Origin: Pseudomonas sp. PDM18
Lineage (GTDB): Bacteria > Pseudomonadota > Gammaproteobacteria > Pseudomonadales > Pseudomonadaceae
DNA: 64,000 bases
Direction of reading: 5' to 3'
Assembly (NCBI RefSeq): GCF_014852585.1
Contig: NZ_JACVBX010000004.1
Span: 248,001 to 312,000, forward strand
Below the pieces are notes generated by a model, which worked only from the letters and a program-made list of their open reading frames with translations, did not search any database and was not told the DNA's origin. Shown here in pieces: positions 36,656 through 45,480 of the stretch. Made by a program: the position numbers and the translations under genes. The number at the start of each line of letters is the position of its first letter. The stretch's first letter is position 1.

Positions 36656-37493
36656 CTCGACCCTGAAACCGGCGTTCAGCCTGAGCCGCCTGGCGGTGCA
36701 TGCGACCCTCTGGGGCGCCGTTGCGCTGTACGTGATCCCTTTGCTGGTGATGCTGCTGACCAGCTTCAAATCGCCCGAGGACATCCGCAACAGCAACCTG
36801 CTGGCGCTGCCGGATGTCTTCACCGCGATCGGCTGGGTGAAAGCCTGGGGCGCGGTGGGCGACTACTTCTGGAACTCGGTGAAGATCACCGTGCCCGGCG
36901 TGCTGATCTCCACCTTCATCGGCGCCATGAACGGCTACGTGCTGTCGATGTGGCGCTTCCGTGGCTCGCAGTTGTTCTTCGGCGCGCTGCTGTTCGGCTG
37001 CTTCCTGCCGTTCCAGGTCATCCTCCTGCCGATGTCCTTCACCCTCGGCAAGCTCGGCCTGGCCAACACGACCACGGGCCTGGTGATGGTGCACTGCATC
37101 TACGGCCTGGCCTTCACCACGCTGTTCTTCCGCAACTACTTCGTGGCTATCCCGGATGCCCTGGTGAAGGCCGCGCGGCTGGACGGCGCGGGGTTCTTCA
37201 CCATCTTCCTGCGCATCCTGATGCCGATGTCCACGCCGATTGTGATGGTCTGCCTGATCTGGCAGTTCACCCAGATCTGGAACGACTTCCTCTTCGGTGT
37301 GGTGTTCGCCAGCGGCGATGCTCAGCCCATCACCGTGGCGCTGAACAACCTGGTGAACATCAGCACGGGCGTGAAGGAATACAACGTCGACATGGCGGCC
37401 GCGATGATCGCGGCGCTGCCCACGCTGGTGGTCTACGTACTGGCCGGCAAGTACTTCGTGCGCGGGCTCACCGCCGGCGCCGTCAAAGGTTGA
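36648..37493 (+). CDS. gtsC: Glucose ABC transporter permease GtsC
   Basis: MalG-type permease of 281 residues with six helices. The EAA loop is LVKAARLDGAGFFTIFLRIL (about 175-194). It pairs with GtsB to form the glucose channel. The C-terminus YFVRGLTAGAVKG is the family ending. The start ATG overlaps the end of gtsB, and gtsD starts 11 bases after the stop. Confidence 0.95.
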   Translation: MHDSTLKPAFSLSRLAVHATLWGAVALYVIPLLVMLLTSFKSPEDIRNSNLLALPDVFTAIGWVKAWGAVGDYFWNSVKITVPGVLISTFIGAMNGYVLSMWRFRGSQLFFGALLFGCFLPFQVILLPMSFTLGKLGLANTTTGLVMVHCIYGLAFTTLFFRNYFVAIPDALVKAARLDGAGFFTIFLRILMPMSTPIVMVCLIWQFTQIWNDFLFGVVFASGDAQPITVALNNLVNISTGVKEYNVDMAAAMIAALPTLVVYVLAGKYFVRGLTAGAVKG

Positions 37494-37504
37494 GGTAAGC
37501 ACCG

Positions 37505-38665
37505 ATGTCCACCCTTGAACTGCACAACCTGCACAAGTCCTACGGCGCAGGCCTGGCGGACACCCTGAAGTCGATCAACCTGTCGATCGATTCGGGCGAG
37601 TTCCTGATCCTGGTCGGCCCGTCCGGCTGCGGCAAATCCACCCTGATGAACTGTATCGCCGGGCTGGAGAACCTCACCGGCGGCGCCATCCTGGTGGACG
37701 GCCAGGACATCAGCGGCATGAGCCCGAAGGATCGCGACATCGCCATGGTGTTCCAGTCCTACGCGCTGTACCCGACCATGAGCGTGCGCGAGAACATCGC
37801 CTTCGGCCTGAAGATCCGCAAGCTGCCGAAAACCGAGATCGATGCCGAGGTGGCTCGCGTGGCCAAGCTCCTGCAGATCGAGCACCTGCTCGAACGCAAG
37901 CCCTCGCAGCTCTCCGGCGGCCAGCAGCAGCGCGTGGCCATGGGCCGGGCGCTGGCGCGGCGGCCGAAGATCTACCTGTTCGACGAACCGCTGTCGAACC
38001 TCGACGCCAAGCTGCGCGTGGAGATGCGCACCGAGATCAAGCTGATGCACCAGCGCCTGAAGACCACAACGGTGTACGTGACCCATGACCAGATCGAGGC
38101 CATGACCCTGGGTGACAAGGTGGCGGTGATGAAGGACGGCATCGTCCAGCAATTCGGCACACCGCAGCAGATCTACAACGACCCGGCGAACCTGTTCGTC
38201 GCCAGCTTCATCGGTTCGCCGCCGATGAACTTCATCCCGCTCAAGGTCCAGCAGCAGGGCGGCCGGCTGGTCGGCCTGCTGGACAGCGGCCAGGACCGCT
38301 GCGAGCTGCCGCTGCAACTGGAGGCCGGGCTGATCGAAGGCCGCGAGCTGATCCTTGGCGTGCGCCCGGAACAGGTGCAGTTGGCTACCGATGGCGCCAA
38401 CGGCCCGAGCGACCTGCGCGCCGAGGTCGAGGTCGTCGAACCCACCGGCCCGGACACCCTGGCCTTCGTCACGCTCAACGGCGCCAAGGTCTGCTGCCGT
38501 CTCGCGCCGGACCAGGCGCCGCAGCCGGGCTCGTCCCTGCAGCTGCGCTTCGATCCTTCCCGCGCGCTGCTGTTCGACGCGCAGAGCGGCGAGCGTCTGC
38601 GCGCCGAGCCGCGCGGCGACGGCGCGAACAAGGTGACGCCGCTGGCCCGCCAGAAGCATTCCTGA
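37505..38665 (+). CDS. gtsD: Glucose ABC transporter ATPase GtsD (MalK-like)
   Basis: Cytoplasmic ATPase of 386 residues powering GtsBC. Walker [10 protein letters not shown] (about 39-47), Q-loop FQSYALYP, signature [17 protein letters not shown] (about 137-153) and Walker [13 protein letters not shown] are intact, followed by the His switch in VTHDQ. The C-terminal TOBE/regulatory domain (about 240-386) is present as in MalK, so input from enzyme IIA or another regulator is possible. oprB follows after 52 bases. Confidence 0.95.
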   Translation: MSTLELHNLHKSYGAGLADTLKSINLSIDSGEFLILVGPSGCGKSTLMNCIAGLENLTGGAILVDGQDISGMSPKDRDIAMVFQSYALYPTMSVRENIAFGLKIRKLPKTEIDAEVARVAKLLQIEHLLERKPSQLSGGQQQRVAMGRALARRPKIYLFDEPLSNLDAKLRVEMRTEIKLMHQRLKTTTVYVTHDQIEAMTLGDKVAVMKDGIVQQFGTPQQIYNDPANLFVASFIGSPPMNFIPLKVQQQGGRLVGLLDSGQDRCELPLQLEAGLIEGRELILGVRPEQVQLATDGANGPSDLRAEVEVVEPTGPDTLAFVTLNGAKVCCRLAPDQAPQPGSSLQLRFDPSRALLFDAQSGERLRAEPRGDGANKVTPLARQKHS

Positions 38666-38717
38666 AACACCCCTGCCTGTAACTACGCTAGAAACCAAGA
38701 CAACGAGGACGCTGGAG

Positions 38718-40076
38718 ATGCACAAGAACAACAAGAACCGGCCTGCAGCAAGAACCCTGGGCTGCCTGCTCGCACTGGGCTGCGCGGGCAACGTCGCCCA
38801 TGCCGCCGATGCCTTCTCATCCGAGTCCAAGTGGGGCCTGGGTGACTGGGGCGGCAAGCGCACCGAACTGCTGGAGAAGGGCTACGACTTCAAGCTCGAC
38901 TACGTCGGCGAGGCCGCCAGCAACCTGGGCGGCGGCTATGACCAGCACACCACTGCGCGCTACTCCGACCAGTTCGCCCTCGGCACCCACCTGGACCTGC
39001 AGAAGATCCTTGGCTGGGACGCCACCGAGTTCCAGCTCACCGTCACCGAGCGTAGCGGTCGCAACCTCTCCAACGACCGCATCAGCGACCCGCGCGCCGG
39101 GCAGTTCAGCTCCGTGCAGGAAGTCTGGGGCCGTGGCCAGACCTGGCGCCTGACGCAGATGTGGATCAAGCAGCAGTACTTCAACGGCGCGCTGGACGTG
39201 AAGGTCGGCCGCTTCGGCGAGGGCGAGGACTTCAACAGCTTCCCCTGCGACTTCCAGAACCTGGCCTTCTGCGGCTCGCAGGTGGGCAACTGGGTCGGCG
39301 GCATCTGGTACAACTGGCCTGTCAGCCAGTGGGCCGCCCGCGTGAAGTGGAACTTCAACGACCAGTGGTACGCCCAGGTCGGCGCGTACAACCAGAACCC
39401 GTCGAACCTGGAAACCGGTAACGGCTTCAAGCTCAACGGCAGCGGCACCAAGGGCACCATCCTGCCGGTGGAGCTGGTGTGGATGCCCAAGGTCGGCGCC
39501 CAGCAACTGCCCGGCGAATACCGCCTGGGCTACTACTACAGCACTGCCGAGGCCGACGACGTGTACGACGACGTCAACGGCAACCCGCAGGCGCTCACCG
39601 GCGAGCCGGCCAAGACCCACAGCGGCAAGCACGGCTGGTGGGTGGTGGCGCAGCAGCAGGTCACCGCCCATGACGGCGACACTTCGCGCGGCCTGAGCCT
39701 GTTCGCCAACTTCACCGTGCACGACAAGGCCACCAACACCGTCGACAACTACCAGCAGCTCGGCGTGGTCTACAAAGGCCCGTTCGACGCGCGGCCCAAG
39801 GACGATATCGGCTTCGGCGTGGCGCGCATCCACGTCAACGACGACGTACAGGATCGCCAGCGCCTGGTGAACCAGGTCAACGGCATCGACGACTACGACA
39901 ACCCGCTGTACCAGCCCATCCAGGACACCGAGTACAACGCCGAGCTGTACTACGGCGTGCATGTGACCAATTGGCTCACCGTGCGGCCGAACCTGCAGTA
40001 CATCCGCCATCCGGGCGGGGTGGACGAGGTCAACAACGCCGTGGTGGCCGGCCTGAAGATCCAGTCCAGCTTCTGA
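38718..40076 (+). CDS. oprB: Carbohydrate-selective porin OprB
   Basis: Outer-membrane porin of 452 residues taking up glucose and related sugars. A signal peptide (about 1-30, LGCLLALGCAGNVAHA) precedes the mature N-terminus ADAFSSESKWGLGDWGGKR. The rest alternates amphipathic strands with acidic turns (for example NWVGGIWYNWPVSQWAARVK) and ends in FKIQSSF-like terminal Phe: VAGLKIQSSF, the BAM signal. It follows gtsD directly and is closed by a strong terminator. Confidence 0.96.
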   Translation: MHKNNKNRPAARTLGCLLALGCAGNVAHAADAFSSESKWGLGDWGGKRTELLEKGYDFKLDYVGEAASNLGGGYDQHTTARYSDQFALGTHLDLQKILGWDATEFQLTVTERSGRNLSNDRISDPRAGQFSSVQEVWGRGQTWRLTQMWIKQQYFNGALDVKVGRFGEGEDFNSFPCDFQNLAFCGSQVGNWVGGIWYNWPVSQWAARVKWNFNDQWYAQVGAYNQNPSNLETGNGFKLNGSGTKGTILPVELVWMPKVGAQQLPGEYRLGYYYSTAEADDVYDDVNGNPQALTGEPAKTHSGKHGWWVVAQQQVTAHDGDTSRGLSLFANFTVHDKATNTVDNYQQLGVVYKGPFDARPKDDIGFGVARIHVNDDVQDRQRLVNQVNGIDDYDNPLYQPIQDTEYNAELYYGVHVTNWLTVRPNLQYIRHPGGVDEVNNAVVAGLKIQSSF

Positions 40077-40096
40077 TTGCTCCCTGGTGCGAACCT

Positions 40097-40123
40097 GGCC
40101 CGTCCTTGCGACGGGCCTTTTTT
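40097..40123 (+). terminator. Intrinsic terminator of the gts-oprB operon
   Basis: GGCCCGTC - loop CTTGC - GACGGGCC followed by six T, 20 bases after the oprB stop. Confidence 0.92.
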
Positions 40124-40256
40124 CATTGGCGCGAGCGCTGCGCGTGACTAGGCTTTGCGGTTAGAATCGCCGCCTTTTCTGTAAGATGTAGTGAAACTAC
40201 AGAGATCTTCACGCCCCGGAATGTCCGGGCAGGGATTGGATCAGGACATCCGGACA

Positions 40257-41093
40257 ATGCTCGAGCATCCGCTGCAGCGTTTTTTTCATTCCATGCGGGG
40301 CAAGCGCCCCTTCGACTGGGTGCGCTTCCAGCGTCGCGACCTGCTGCTCATCGATCATCCGCAATGCCAGGCGGTCTTCAGCCGCCAGGGCGCGCAACTG
40401 CTGCACTTCCAGCCGCGCGGCGCGCGCCCGCTGCTGTGGTGTTCCAGCCAGTGGCCGAGCCTGAGCACTGCGCCGATCCGCGGCGGTATCCCGGTCTGCT
40501 GGCCCTGGTTCGGCAGCCACCCGGTGGAGGCCGACTGGCCTCAGCACGGCTGGGCACGCCAGCGCGAGTGGCGCATGCTCGATGCCTGGGCCGATGACCA
40601 GAAGGCGGTCGTCAGCTGGCAGTTGGATATCGAGGACTGGCACGTGCGCCTGGAAGCGCGCCTGGGCCAGGACCTGGACATCGAACTCTCCAGCTACCAC
40701 GAGGATGACAGCGACTGCCTCTTCAGCTTCGCCCTGCAGCCCTACTGGCGCGTGGGTTCGCTGCGCCGCTCGGTGGTCCACGGGATGGAGTTGGACGGCA
40801 AGGCCAGCGGCCTGCCCAACACTTGGGCGCCCCGTGGCGCGGTCAAGCAGGTGCTCTACAACACCGGTTCCCTGGTGCTGGAGGATGCCGGCTGGCAGCG
40901 CCGCCTGCGCATCGACAAGAACACCAGCGCCGGCAGTGTCATCTGGCACCCCGGCAGCCGCGCGGTGGAGCAGGTGGAGCCGGGTGAAGCGGAGCGCTTC
41001 CTGTGCATCGGCGCCGCCGGCTATCGCGCGGGTGGCCTGATTCTCGCCCAGGGCGAGCGGATGCTGCTGAATCTGCGGGCCGGTCTGGTCTGA
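40257..41093 (+). CDS. D-hexose-6-phosphate mutarotase / aldose 1-epimerase family protein
   Basis: Galactose-mutarotase-fold enzyme of 278 residues, YeaD type, expected to interconvert alpha and beta anomers of glucose 6-phosphate and so feed Zwf. Hallmarks are STAPIRGGIPVCWPWFG, HGWARQREWRM with the catalytic His, and VIWHPGSRAVEQVEPGE. It sits at the end of the glucose-uptake cluster, where a similar gene occurs in P. aeruginosa near oprB. ATG 40257 (MLEHPLQRFFHSMRGKRPFD) has AGGA about 10 bases upstream; an in-frame start at 40191 is possible but its extra residues do not look conserved. Confidence 0.85.
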   Translation: MLEHPLQRFFHSMRGKRPFDWVRFQRRDLLLIDHPQCQAVFSRQGAQLLHFQPRGARPLLWCSSQWPSLSTAPIRGGIPVCWPWFGSHPVEADWPQHGWARQREWRMLDAWADDQKAVVSWQLDIEDWHVRLEARLGQDLDIELSSYHEDDSDCLFSFALQPYWRVGSLRRSVVHGMELDGKASGLPNTWAPRGAVKQVLYNTGSLVLEDAGWQRRLRIDKNTSAGSVIWHPGSRAVEQVEPGEAERFLCIGAAGYRAGGLILAQGERMLLNLRAGLV

Positions 41094-41120
41094 GCAATCA
41101 ACTGCAACGGGATGGCCGGG

Positions 41121-41198
41121 CTGTAGGAGGGGGCTGCCTCTGCTTACCTAGGGAAACCGCGCAATGCCCGCGATCGCGCGCATGGCGCGCTCCTGCAG
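41121..41198. repeat. REP-like element pair, GTAGGAG...CTCCTGCAG
   Basis: Inverted edges CTGTAGGAG and CTCCTGCAG enclose CCGCGCAATGCCCGCGATCG and CGCGCATGGCGCGC hairpins. It is the same class as the repeats at 4755, 11711 and 46711 and sits in the gap after the mutarotase gene. Confidence 0.55.
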
Positions 41199-41263
41199 AG
41201 TCTTGGGAAGAGATGTGAGCGGACAGCCTCACCGAGGCCATCCGCAGAACGAGGGGCGCGCCC

Positions 41264-41392
41264 TCAGGACGGTTGCTGCGGAGTGCCCAGCAGCGACTTG
41301 CCGGTTTTCTTCTGCCGCTTGGCCATGCGCTTTTCATGCGCGGTTTTCAGCGGCTTCTTCTTCGCTTGTTTCTTCGCGTCGAGACCTTTCAT
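41264..41392 (-). CDS. 42-residue very basic protein
   Basis: Small gene encoding MKGLDAKKQAKKKPLKTAHE and 22 further residues, ending GKSLLGTPQQPS. About one third of the residues are Lys or Arg and none is hydrophobic over a long stretch, so it is a soluble, probably nucleic-acid-associated peptide. The ATG is preceded by GGAGGACAGGCGC, a textbook ribosome site, which argues it is a real gene. Similar small Lys-rich proteins of unknown function are common in Pseudomonas. It stands alone between a repeat and the next minus-strand gene. Confidence 0.7.
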   Translation of the reverse strand: MKGLDAKKQAKKKPLKTAHEKRMAKRQKKTGKSLLGTPQQPS

Positions 41393-41466
41393 GCGCCTGT
41401 CCTCCAACGGGACGCCCTCGGGCCGAGAGCTGACTGCTTCAGCATAGCCCCGTGACGGGCGGCCGT

Positions 41467-41655
41467 TCAGCCGGCGGTCAGGCGCTCCAGTTCGCGGCGC
41501 ACCATGTTGGCGTAGTGCGGCGGGCTCAGCCGGTACAGCTCGCCGGCCACCCAGGGTAGCCAGCGGGCGCCGAGCTGCTCACGTTCGGCCAGCAGGCGCC
41601 GGGCTTCGGCCTCGGCGCGCTGGGCGTTTTCCTGGTGGTAGTCGGCACGGCTCAT
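41467..41655 (-). CDS. Small hypothetical protein, 62 residues
   Basis: Short helical protein, MSRADYHQENAQRAEAEARR at the N-terminus, with a strongly charged first half and a C-terminal segment WLPWVAGELYRLSPPHYANM ending in RRELERLTAG. No family recognised. It lies 21 bases downstream of the exported protein gene at 41677 on the same strand, so the two are probably cotranscribed. No strong Shine-Dalgarno was seen (ACCGATGAG). Confidence 0.55.
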   Translation of the reverse strand: MSRADYHQENAQRAEAEARRLLAEREQLGARWLPWVAGELYRLSPPHYANMVRRELERLTAG

Positions 41656-41676
41656 CGGTGGCTTTTCGGTGCAGTG

Positions 41677-42114
41677 TCAGGTCTTGGCGCAGCTCAGAGT
41701 CTGCGGATCGATGGTGATGCTGGCCAGCGGCTTGGCGTCGCTGCCGGCGTACTCGTGGGTGACGCTCAGGTGGTGCTCGCGGAAGCGCTGCAGCAGGTCG
41801 GTCTGCTCGCAGGTGGTGCCTTCGAGCTGCTTCTTCAGGCCGTTCTCGAACTTGGCGCGGGCGCCCAGGTCCATGGCGTCCAGGCGCAGGTTGGAGATGG
41901 CGTAGCGGTAATACAGCATCTTCTTCGCCGGGTCGAGCTGCACGCTGTTGAGGGTGGTCACCTTGTCCACCTGGCGCGGCAGGTTGGACTTGGTCACCTG
42001 GTCGAAATAGTCCGCCGATTCCTTGAGGAATTTCGCTTCTTCGGGGGTGTCTTCGGCGTGGACGGCAAGGCTGGTGAGCAACAGGAAGGGCAGGGCGAGA
42101 CGGGCAAACGGCAT
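41677..42114 (-). CDS. Exported hypothetical protein with a Cys pair
   Basis: Periplasmic protein of 145 residues: signal peptide 1-20 (MPFARLALPFLLLTSLAVHA), then a helical region rich in charged residues (DTPEEAKFLKESADYFDQVT), a beta stretch (LDPAKKMLYYRYAISNL) and two cysteines (TTCEQTD and TLSCAKT) that could pair. No catalytic motif is seen and no family recognised. The start ATG 42114 is preceded by AGGAATCTCCC. Confidence 0.65.
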   Translation of the reverse strand: MPFARLALPFLLLTSLAVHAEDTPEEAKFLKESADYFDQVTKSNLPRQVDKVTTLNSVQLDPAKKMLYYRYAISNLRLDAMDLGARAKFENGLKKQLEGTTCEQTDLLQRFREHHLSVTHEYAGSDAKPLASITIDPQTLSCAKT

Positions 42115-42333
42115 GGGAGATTCCTGTATGGCTGATGGGGGGGCTCAGTAGGTGCGACAGCCAGGGGTTGGCCGGGTTCGGTCGAGTGCGCGATGACGGC
42201 ACGCTCATGGCCTGTGAGTGTAGAGCACCGCCAGCCGCTGGCCGCTCGCGGGGCGATTCTTTTGCGAGTAGGCTTGCCCCCGTTCTTTCCCCCACAGTTA
42301 CCCCACCTTATTCCGCAGGTCCGTAGTCCCGAC

Positions 42334-42768
42334 ATGATCGAACTGACCCAGGTTGACCTCCGCACCGATCCCGCCGCGCAACGAGTGGTGAAGGACGAAA
42401 CCGTCACCGTCGAATTCGCTGCTGCGGCAGGCGAATTGATGAGCCTCGAAGGCCCGAATCGGTATGCCGTCGGCGACGCGATCATCAGTGGCGCGACCGG
42501 CGAGCGCTGGGTCGTCTCCCGCGAGCGTTTCGATCCGAAGTACCGGCCCGCCGACGCCGCGCTCACCCACGGCGAGCCGGGTGCCTACTGCAACATCCCC
42601 AGCCCGGTGCTGGCCCGCCGCATGGACGAACCCTTCACCCTGCTGCGCTCGGCCGGTGGCGACCGCCTCACCGGTGCCGCTGGCGACTGGGTCATGCAAT
42701 ACGCCCCCGGCGACTACGGCGTGGTGAAGGCCGAGCGCTTCGCCAAGGTCTATCGCCTGGCCGACTGA
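42334..42768 (+). CDS. PGDYG-family protein
   Basis: Cytoplasmic protein of 144 residues containing the name-giving motif APGDYGVVKAERFAKVYR near the C-terminus, after SLEGPNRYAVGDAIISGATG and GERWVVSRERFDPKYRPA. The family is small and uncharacterised. The start ATG 42334 (MIELTQVDLRTDPAAQRVVK) gives a compact protein; the longer frame upstream covers the intergenic region. It is divergent from the exported protein at 42114. Confidence 0.75.
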   Translation: MIELTQVDLRTDPAAQRVVKDETVTVEFAAAAGELMSLEGPNRYAVGDAIISGATGERWVVSRERFDPKYRPADAALTHGEPGAYCNIPSPVLARRMDEPFTLLRSAGGDRLTGAAGDWVMQYAPGDYGVVKAERFAKVYRLAD

Positions 42769-42924
42769 AACCGCCCCCGCACTGGCTTCCACGCCCCGCC
42801 AGCGGCTATGGTCTGTGCTGGCGGGCGCTCTGCGTCGCGCTTTTGTTGCAACTTTGCCGGCGTTGCGCAGGTCCACCCTGCAGCCCGCCGGCGAGCGGGA
42901 CGCTCATCGGGAGGACGGTGCGGG

Positions 42925-43830
42925 ATGCGATTCATGGACATGCGCGGGCTCAGTCTGGGGCCCTGGAAGCTGATCAGCCTGACGGTGAAGGAATTCCTCG
43001 ACGACGAGATGCCCACCTACGCCGCGGCACTGGCCTACCAGGGGCTGTTCTCGCTGTTTCCCTTCCTGTTGTTTCTCATCGCCCTGCTGGGCTTCCTGCA
43101 CCTGCCGGAGTTCTTCGACTTCCTCCGCCAGCAGGCCGACTACGTGCTGCCGGCGCAGGCGCTGGATCAGGTCAACCCGGTCATCGACCAGTTGCAGCAG
43201 CGCCAGGGCGGATTGCTGTCTCTTGGTATCGTGGTGGCGCTGTGGTCGTCCTCGGCGGCGGTGCGTTCGCTGATGATCGCGCTCAACGCCGCCTACGACG
43301 TGCGGGAGGCGCGCCCGGCATGGAAGCGCATCCCGCTGTCGCTGTTCTACACCTTCGGCCTGGTAGCGATGCTGATGCTGATCGCCGCGCTGATGATCCT
43401 CGGGCCCCAGGTGATGGGCTGGATCGCCGCCAAAGTGGGCCTGGAGGACTTTGTGGTGATCCTCTGGAGCATCCTGCGCTGGCCGGTCATCGTGCTGCTG
43501 ATGATGATGGCGGTAGCGATCATCTACTACGTCACGCCCAACGTGCAGCAGCGCTTCCGCTTCATCACCCCCGGCTCGGTGCTTGCCGTGGTGCTGTGGA
43601 TTTCCGCATCGCTGGGCTTTGGCTATTACGTGAAGAACTTTGCCGACTACAACGCCATGTACGGCAGCGTCGGGGCGATCATCGTGCTGTTGCTGTATTT
43701 CTACATCTCGTCGGCGGTGCTGCTGCTGGGCGCGGAGCTCAATGCGGTGATTGAGCACCATCTGCCCCACGGGAAGGACGAGGGCGAGAGGACCTTCGAC
43801 CAGGCCGCTCCGGCGCCCGATGAGGGCTAG
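42925..43830 (+). CDS. YihY/BrkB-family membrane protein
   Basis: Integral membrane protein of 301 residues with about six helices. Family features are the N-terminal MPTYAAALAYQGLFSLFPF, LWSSSAAVRSLMIALNAAYD, and YNAMYGSVGAIIVLLLYFYI followed by LLGAELNAVIE near the end. Once called ribonuclease BN, the family now is regarded as a membrane protein of unclear function. ATG 42925 has GGGAGGA 10 bases ahead; Met4 at 42934 is an alternative. Confidence 0.88.
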   Translation: MRFMDMRGLSLGPWKLISLTVKEFLDDEMPTYAAALAYQGLFSLFPFLLFLIALLGFLHLPEFFDFLRQQADYVLPAQALDQVNPVIDQLQQRQGGLLSLGIVVALWSSSAAVRSLMIALNAAYDVREARPAWKRIPLSLFYTFGLVAMLMLIAALMILGPQVMGWIAAKVGLEDFVVILWSILRWPVIVLLMMMAVAIIYYVTPNVQQRFRFITPGSVLAVVLWISASLGFGYYVKNFADYNAMYGSVGAIIVLLLYFYISSAVLLLGAELNAVIEHHLPHGKDEGERTFDQAAPAPDEG

Positions 43831-44378
43831 GGTTGAACCGGCTGGTCGGCGACGGCGGGTGGTTCGCTGAGCAGTGAGTTGACCAGCGCGGTGGCCTTCT
43901 CGAACGATGGGTAGCCGCTCTTGGCGACGTCGAGGTTGCCGTAGTCCTCAAGATACTGCCGGGCCCTGGCCGGGTCGGCCTGCTCGACCAGGAAGGGCTC
44001 GGACCAGATCTTGTAGAGCAGCGCCACGGCGTAGGGCTGACCGGCGTCGGCGGCCTTCTCCAGCAGCGGCAGCACCTCGTCCACCTGCGGGCCTTCCTTG
44101 ATCTTCAGCAGCGCCATGTAGAAGCTCGCCTCGCCGCGCACGTCCTTTTCCATGGAACGGGCGAGCAGCGCCTCGGCCAGCTCGTAGTTGGCCAGGTCGC
44201 CGCTGGCGATCAGCAGCTTTGCCTGCAGCATGTCGTTCTGATAGAGCAGGCGTTCCTGCCGGCAGGCCTCGCCGCTCAGTGGCTCGTCGCAGGGGTTGCT
44301 GGCGTTCGTCGAGCAACCGGCGAGCAACAGCGGCAGGGCCAGGGTGGCCAGCAGGTAAGGTATGTGTTGCTTGCCCAT
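43827..44378 (-). CDS. SEL1/TPR-like lipoprotein
   Basis: Lipoprotein of 183 residues. The signal peptide ends in the lipobox LLLAGC, with the acylated Cys at residue 22. Helical repeat pairs follow, such as YELAEALLARSMEKDVRGEA and VLPLLEKAADAGQPYAVALL, resembling Sel1/TPR repeats for protein contact. No sorting-avoidance Asp follows the Cys (STNASN), so outer-membrane localisation is expected. Its last 4 bases overlap the BrkB-family stop. Start set at ATG 44378, in front of the signal peptide. Confidence 0.8.
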   Translation of the reverse strand: MGKQHIPYLLATLALPLLLAGCSTNASNPCDEPLSGEACRQERLLYQNDMLQAKLLIASGDLANYELAEALLARSMEKDVRGEASFYMALLKIKEGPQVDEVLPLLEKAADAGQPYAVALLYKIWSEPFLVEQADPARARQYLEDYGNLDVAKSGYPSFEKATALVNSLLSEPPAVADQPVQP

Positions 44379-44466
44379 GCAAGTCCCTCGGGAGCGGATG
44401 TCAGGGTTCGACCGGTCGGTGGGCGCGCCGGTTCTGCTCATTGGCGAAAAGCATAGCCGCTGCCCG

Positions 44467-45375
44467 TCAGAGAGCTTCGAAACCAGGCAGGCGCGGCAGG
44501 CGCTCGATGAGAAAGTCGATCAGCGCGCGGGTCCGGGCCGGCAGAAAAAGCCGCGAAGGATACAGCAGGCTGGCCTCCTGCGTAGGCCCGCGCCACTCTG
44601 GAAGGAGACGTTGCAGGCTGCCGTCGGCCAGCAGGTCGGCCACCAGCCAGGCCGGCGTCAGGCCGAAGCCGGCGCCCAGGCAGTAGCTCTCGCGGATCGC
44701 CAGGGAGCTGTTCACCGTGTAGCGGCTGCGGGTGGCGAGGTTCAGCTCGCGCCCGTCGGCGTGGCGCAGCAGCAGGTTCTGCCCGGCGTCGAGCCAGGCG
44801 AAGCGCAGGTAGTCGGCCAGCGGTAGTTCTTCGGGTTCCCGCACTTCGAGCTGCCGCGCAAGCCATGCCGGGGCGGCCACCAGATAGCGCGGCGAGCGGG
44901 CCAGCGGGCGCGCGATCAGCTGTTCCGGCAGTTCGCCGCCCAGGCGCAGGGCGAGGTCGATGCCTTCCTCGGCGAGGTCAACGAAGCGGTCGTTGAGCAG
45001 CAACTCGATATCGACCTCCGGGTGCAATTGCATGAACTCCAGCAGCAGCGCATTCAGACGCAGCACACCCAGGCTCACCGGTGCGCTGACCCGCAGGCGG
45101 CCGCGCACCTGCTCGGTCTCGCCACGGGCCTCGCTGACGCCCTCGGCGTAACTTTCCAACGTCTGCCGGGCATGCTCGTAGAAGCGCCGGCCCTGTTCGG
45201 TGGGCTGCACACGGGTGGTGCTGCGGATCAGCAACTGCGCGCCGACCTGCCGCTCCAGCGCGGCCATGGTCTTGCTCACCGTCGGCTGGCTGCTGCCGGA
45301 TTCGCGGGCCACGGCGGAAAGGCTGCCCAGCTCCACGGCGCGAACGAAACAGTGCAACGCCTTGAGAGTATCCAT
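44467..45375 (-). CDS. LysR-family transcriptional regulator
   Basis: LysR-type regulator of 302 residues: N-terminal winged HTH (1-60, ALHCFVRAVELGSLSAVARE, SSQPTVSKTMAALERQVG) and a C-terminal effector domain starting near residue 90. It belongs to the CrgA/aliphatic subgroup with VSAPVSLGVLRLNALLLEF. It is divergent from the SGNH hydrolase gene, with an ATTCG-N5-CGAAT inverted repeat just ahead of its start, so it probably regulates that gene and itself. Confidence 0.9.
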   Translation of the reverse strand: MDTLKALHCFVRAVELGSLSAVARESGSSQPTVSKTMAALERQVGAQLLIRSTTRVQPTEQGRRFYEHARQTLESYAEGVSEARGETEQVRGRLRVSAPVSLGVLRLNALLLEFMQLHPEVDIELLLNDRFVDLAEEGIDLALRLGGELPEQLIARPLARSPRYLVAAPAWLARQLEVREPEELPLADYLRFAWLDAGQNLLLRHADGRELNLATRSRYTVNSSLAIRESYCLGAGFGLTPAWLVADLLADGSLQRLLPEWRGPTQEASLLYPSRLFLPARTRALIDFLIERLPRLPGFEAL

Positions 45376-45380
45376 GTCCT

Positions 45381-45395
45381 ATTCGTTTATCGAAT
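45381..45395. promoter_or_regulatory. Candidate LysR operator
   Basis: ATTCGTTTATCGAAT is a perfect inverted repeat with arms of 5 bases and fits the T-N11-A pattern of LysR-type sites. It is 6 bases upstream of the lysR start codon and 86 bases from the divergent hydrolase gene. Confidence 0.7.
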
Positions 45396-45480
45396 GACGG
45401 GTCTGCAAATATGCCGTCTACCGCCGTGATTGGGAATGGCCGAGCCTGTGGTCATCCCATCATCGATCTCGAGGAATGCC

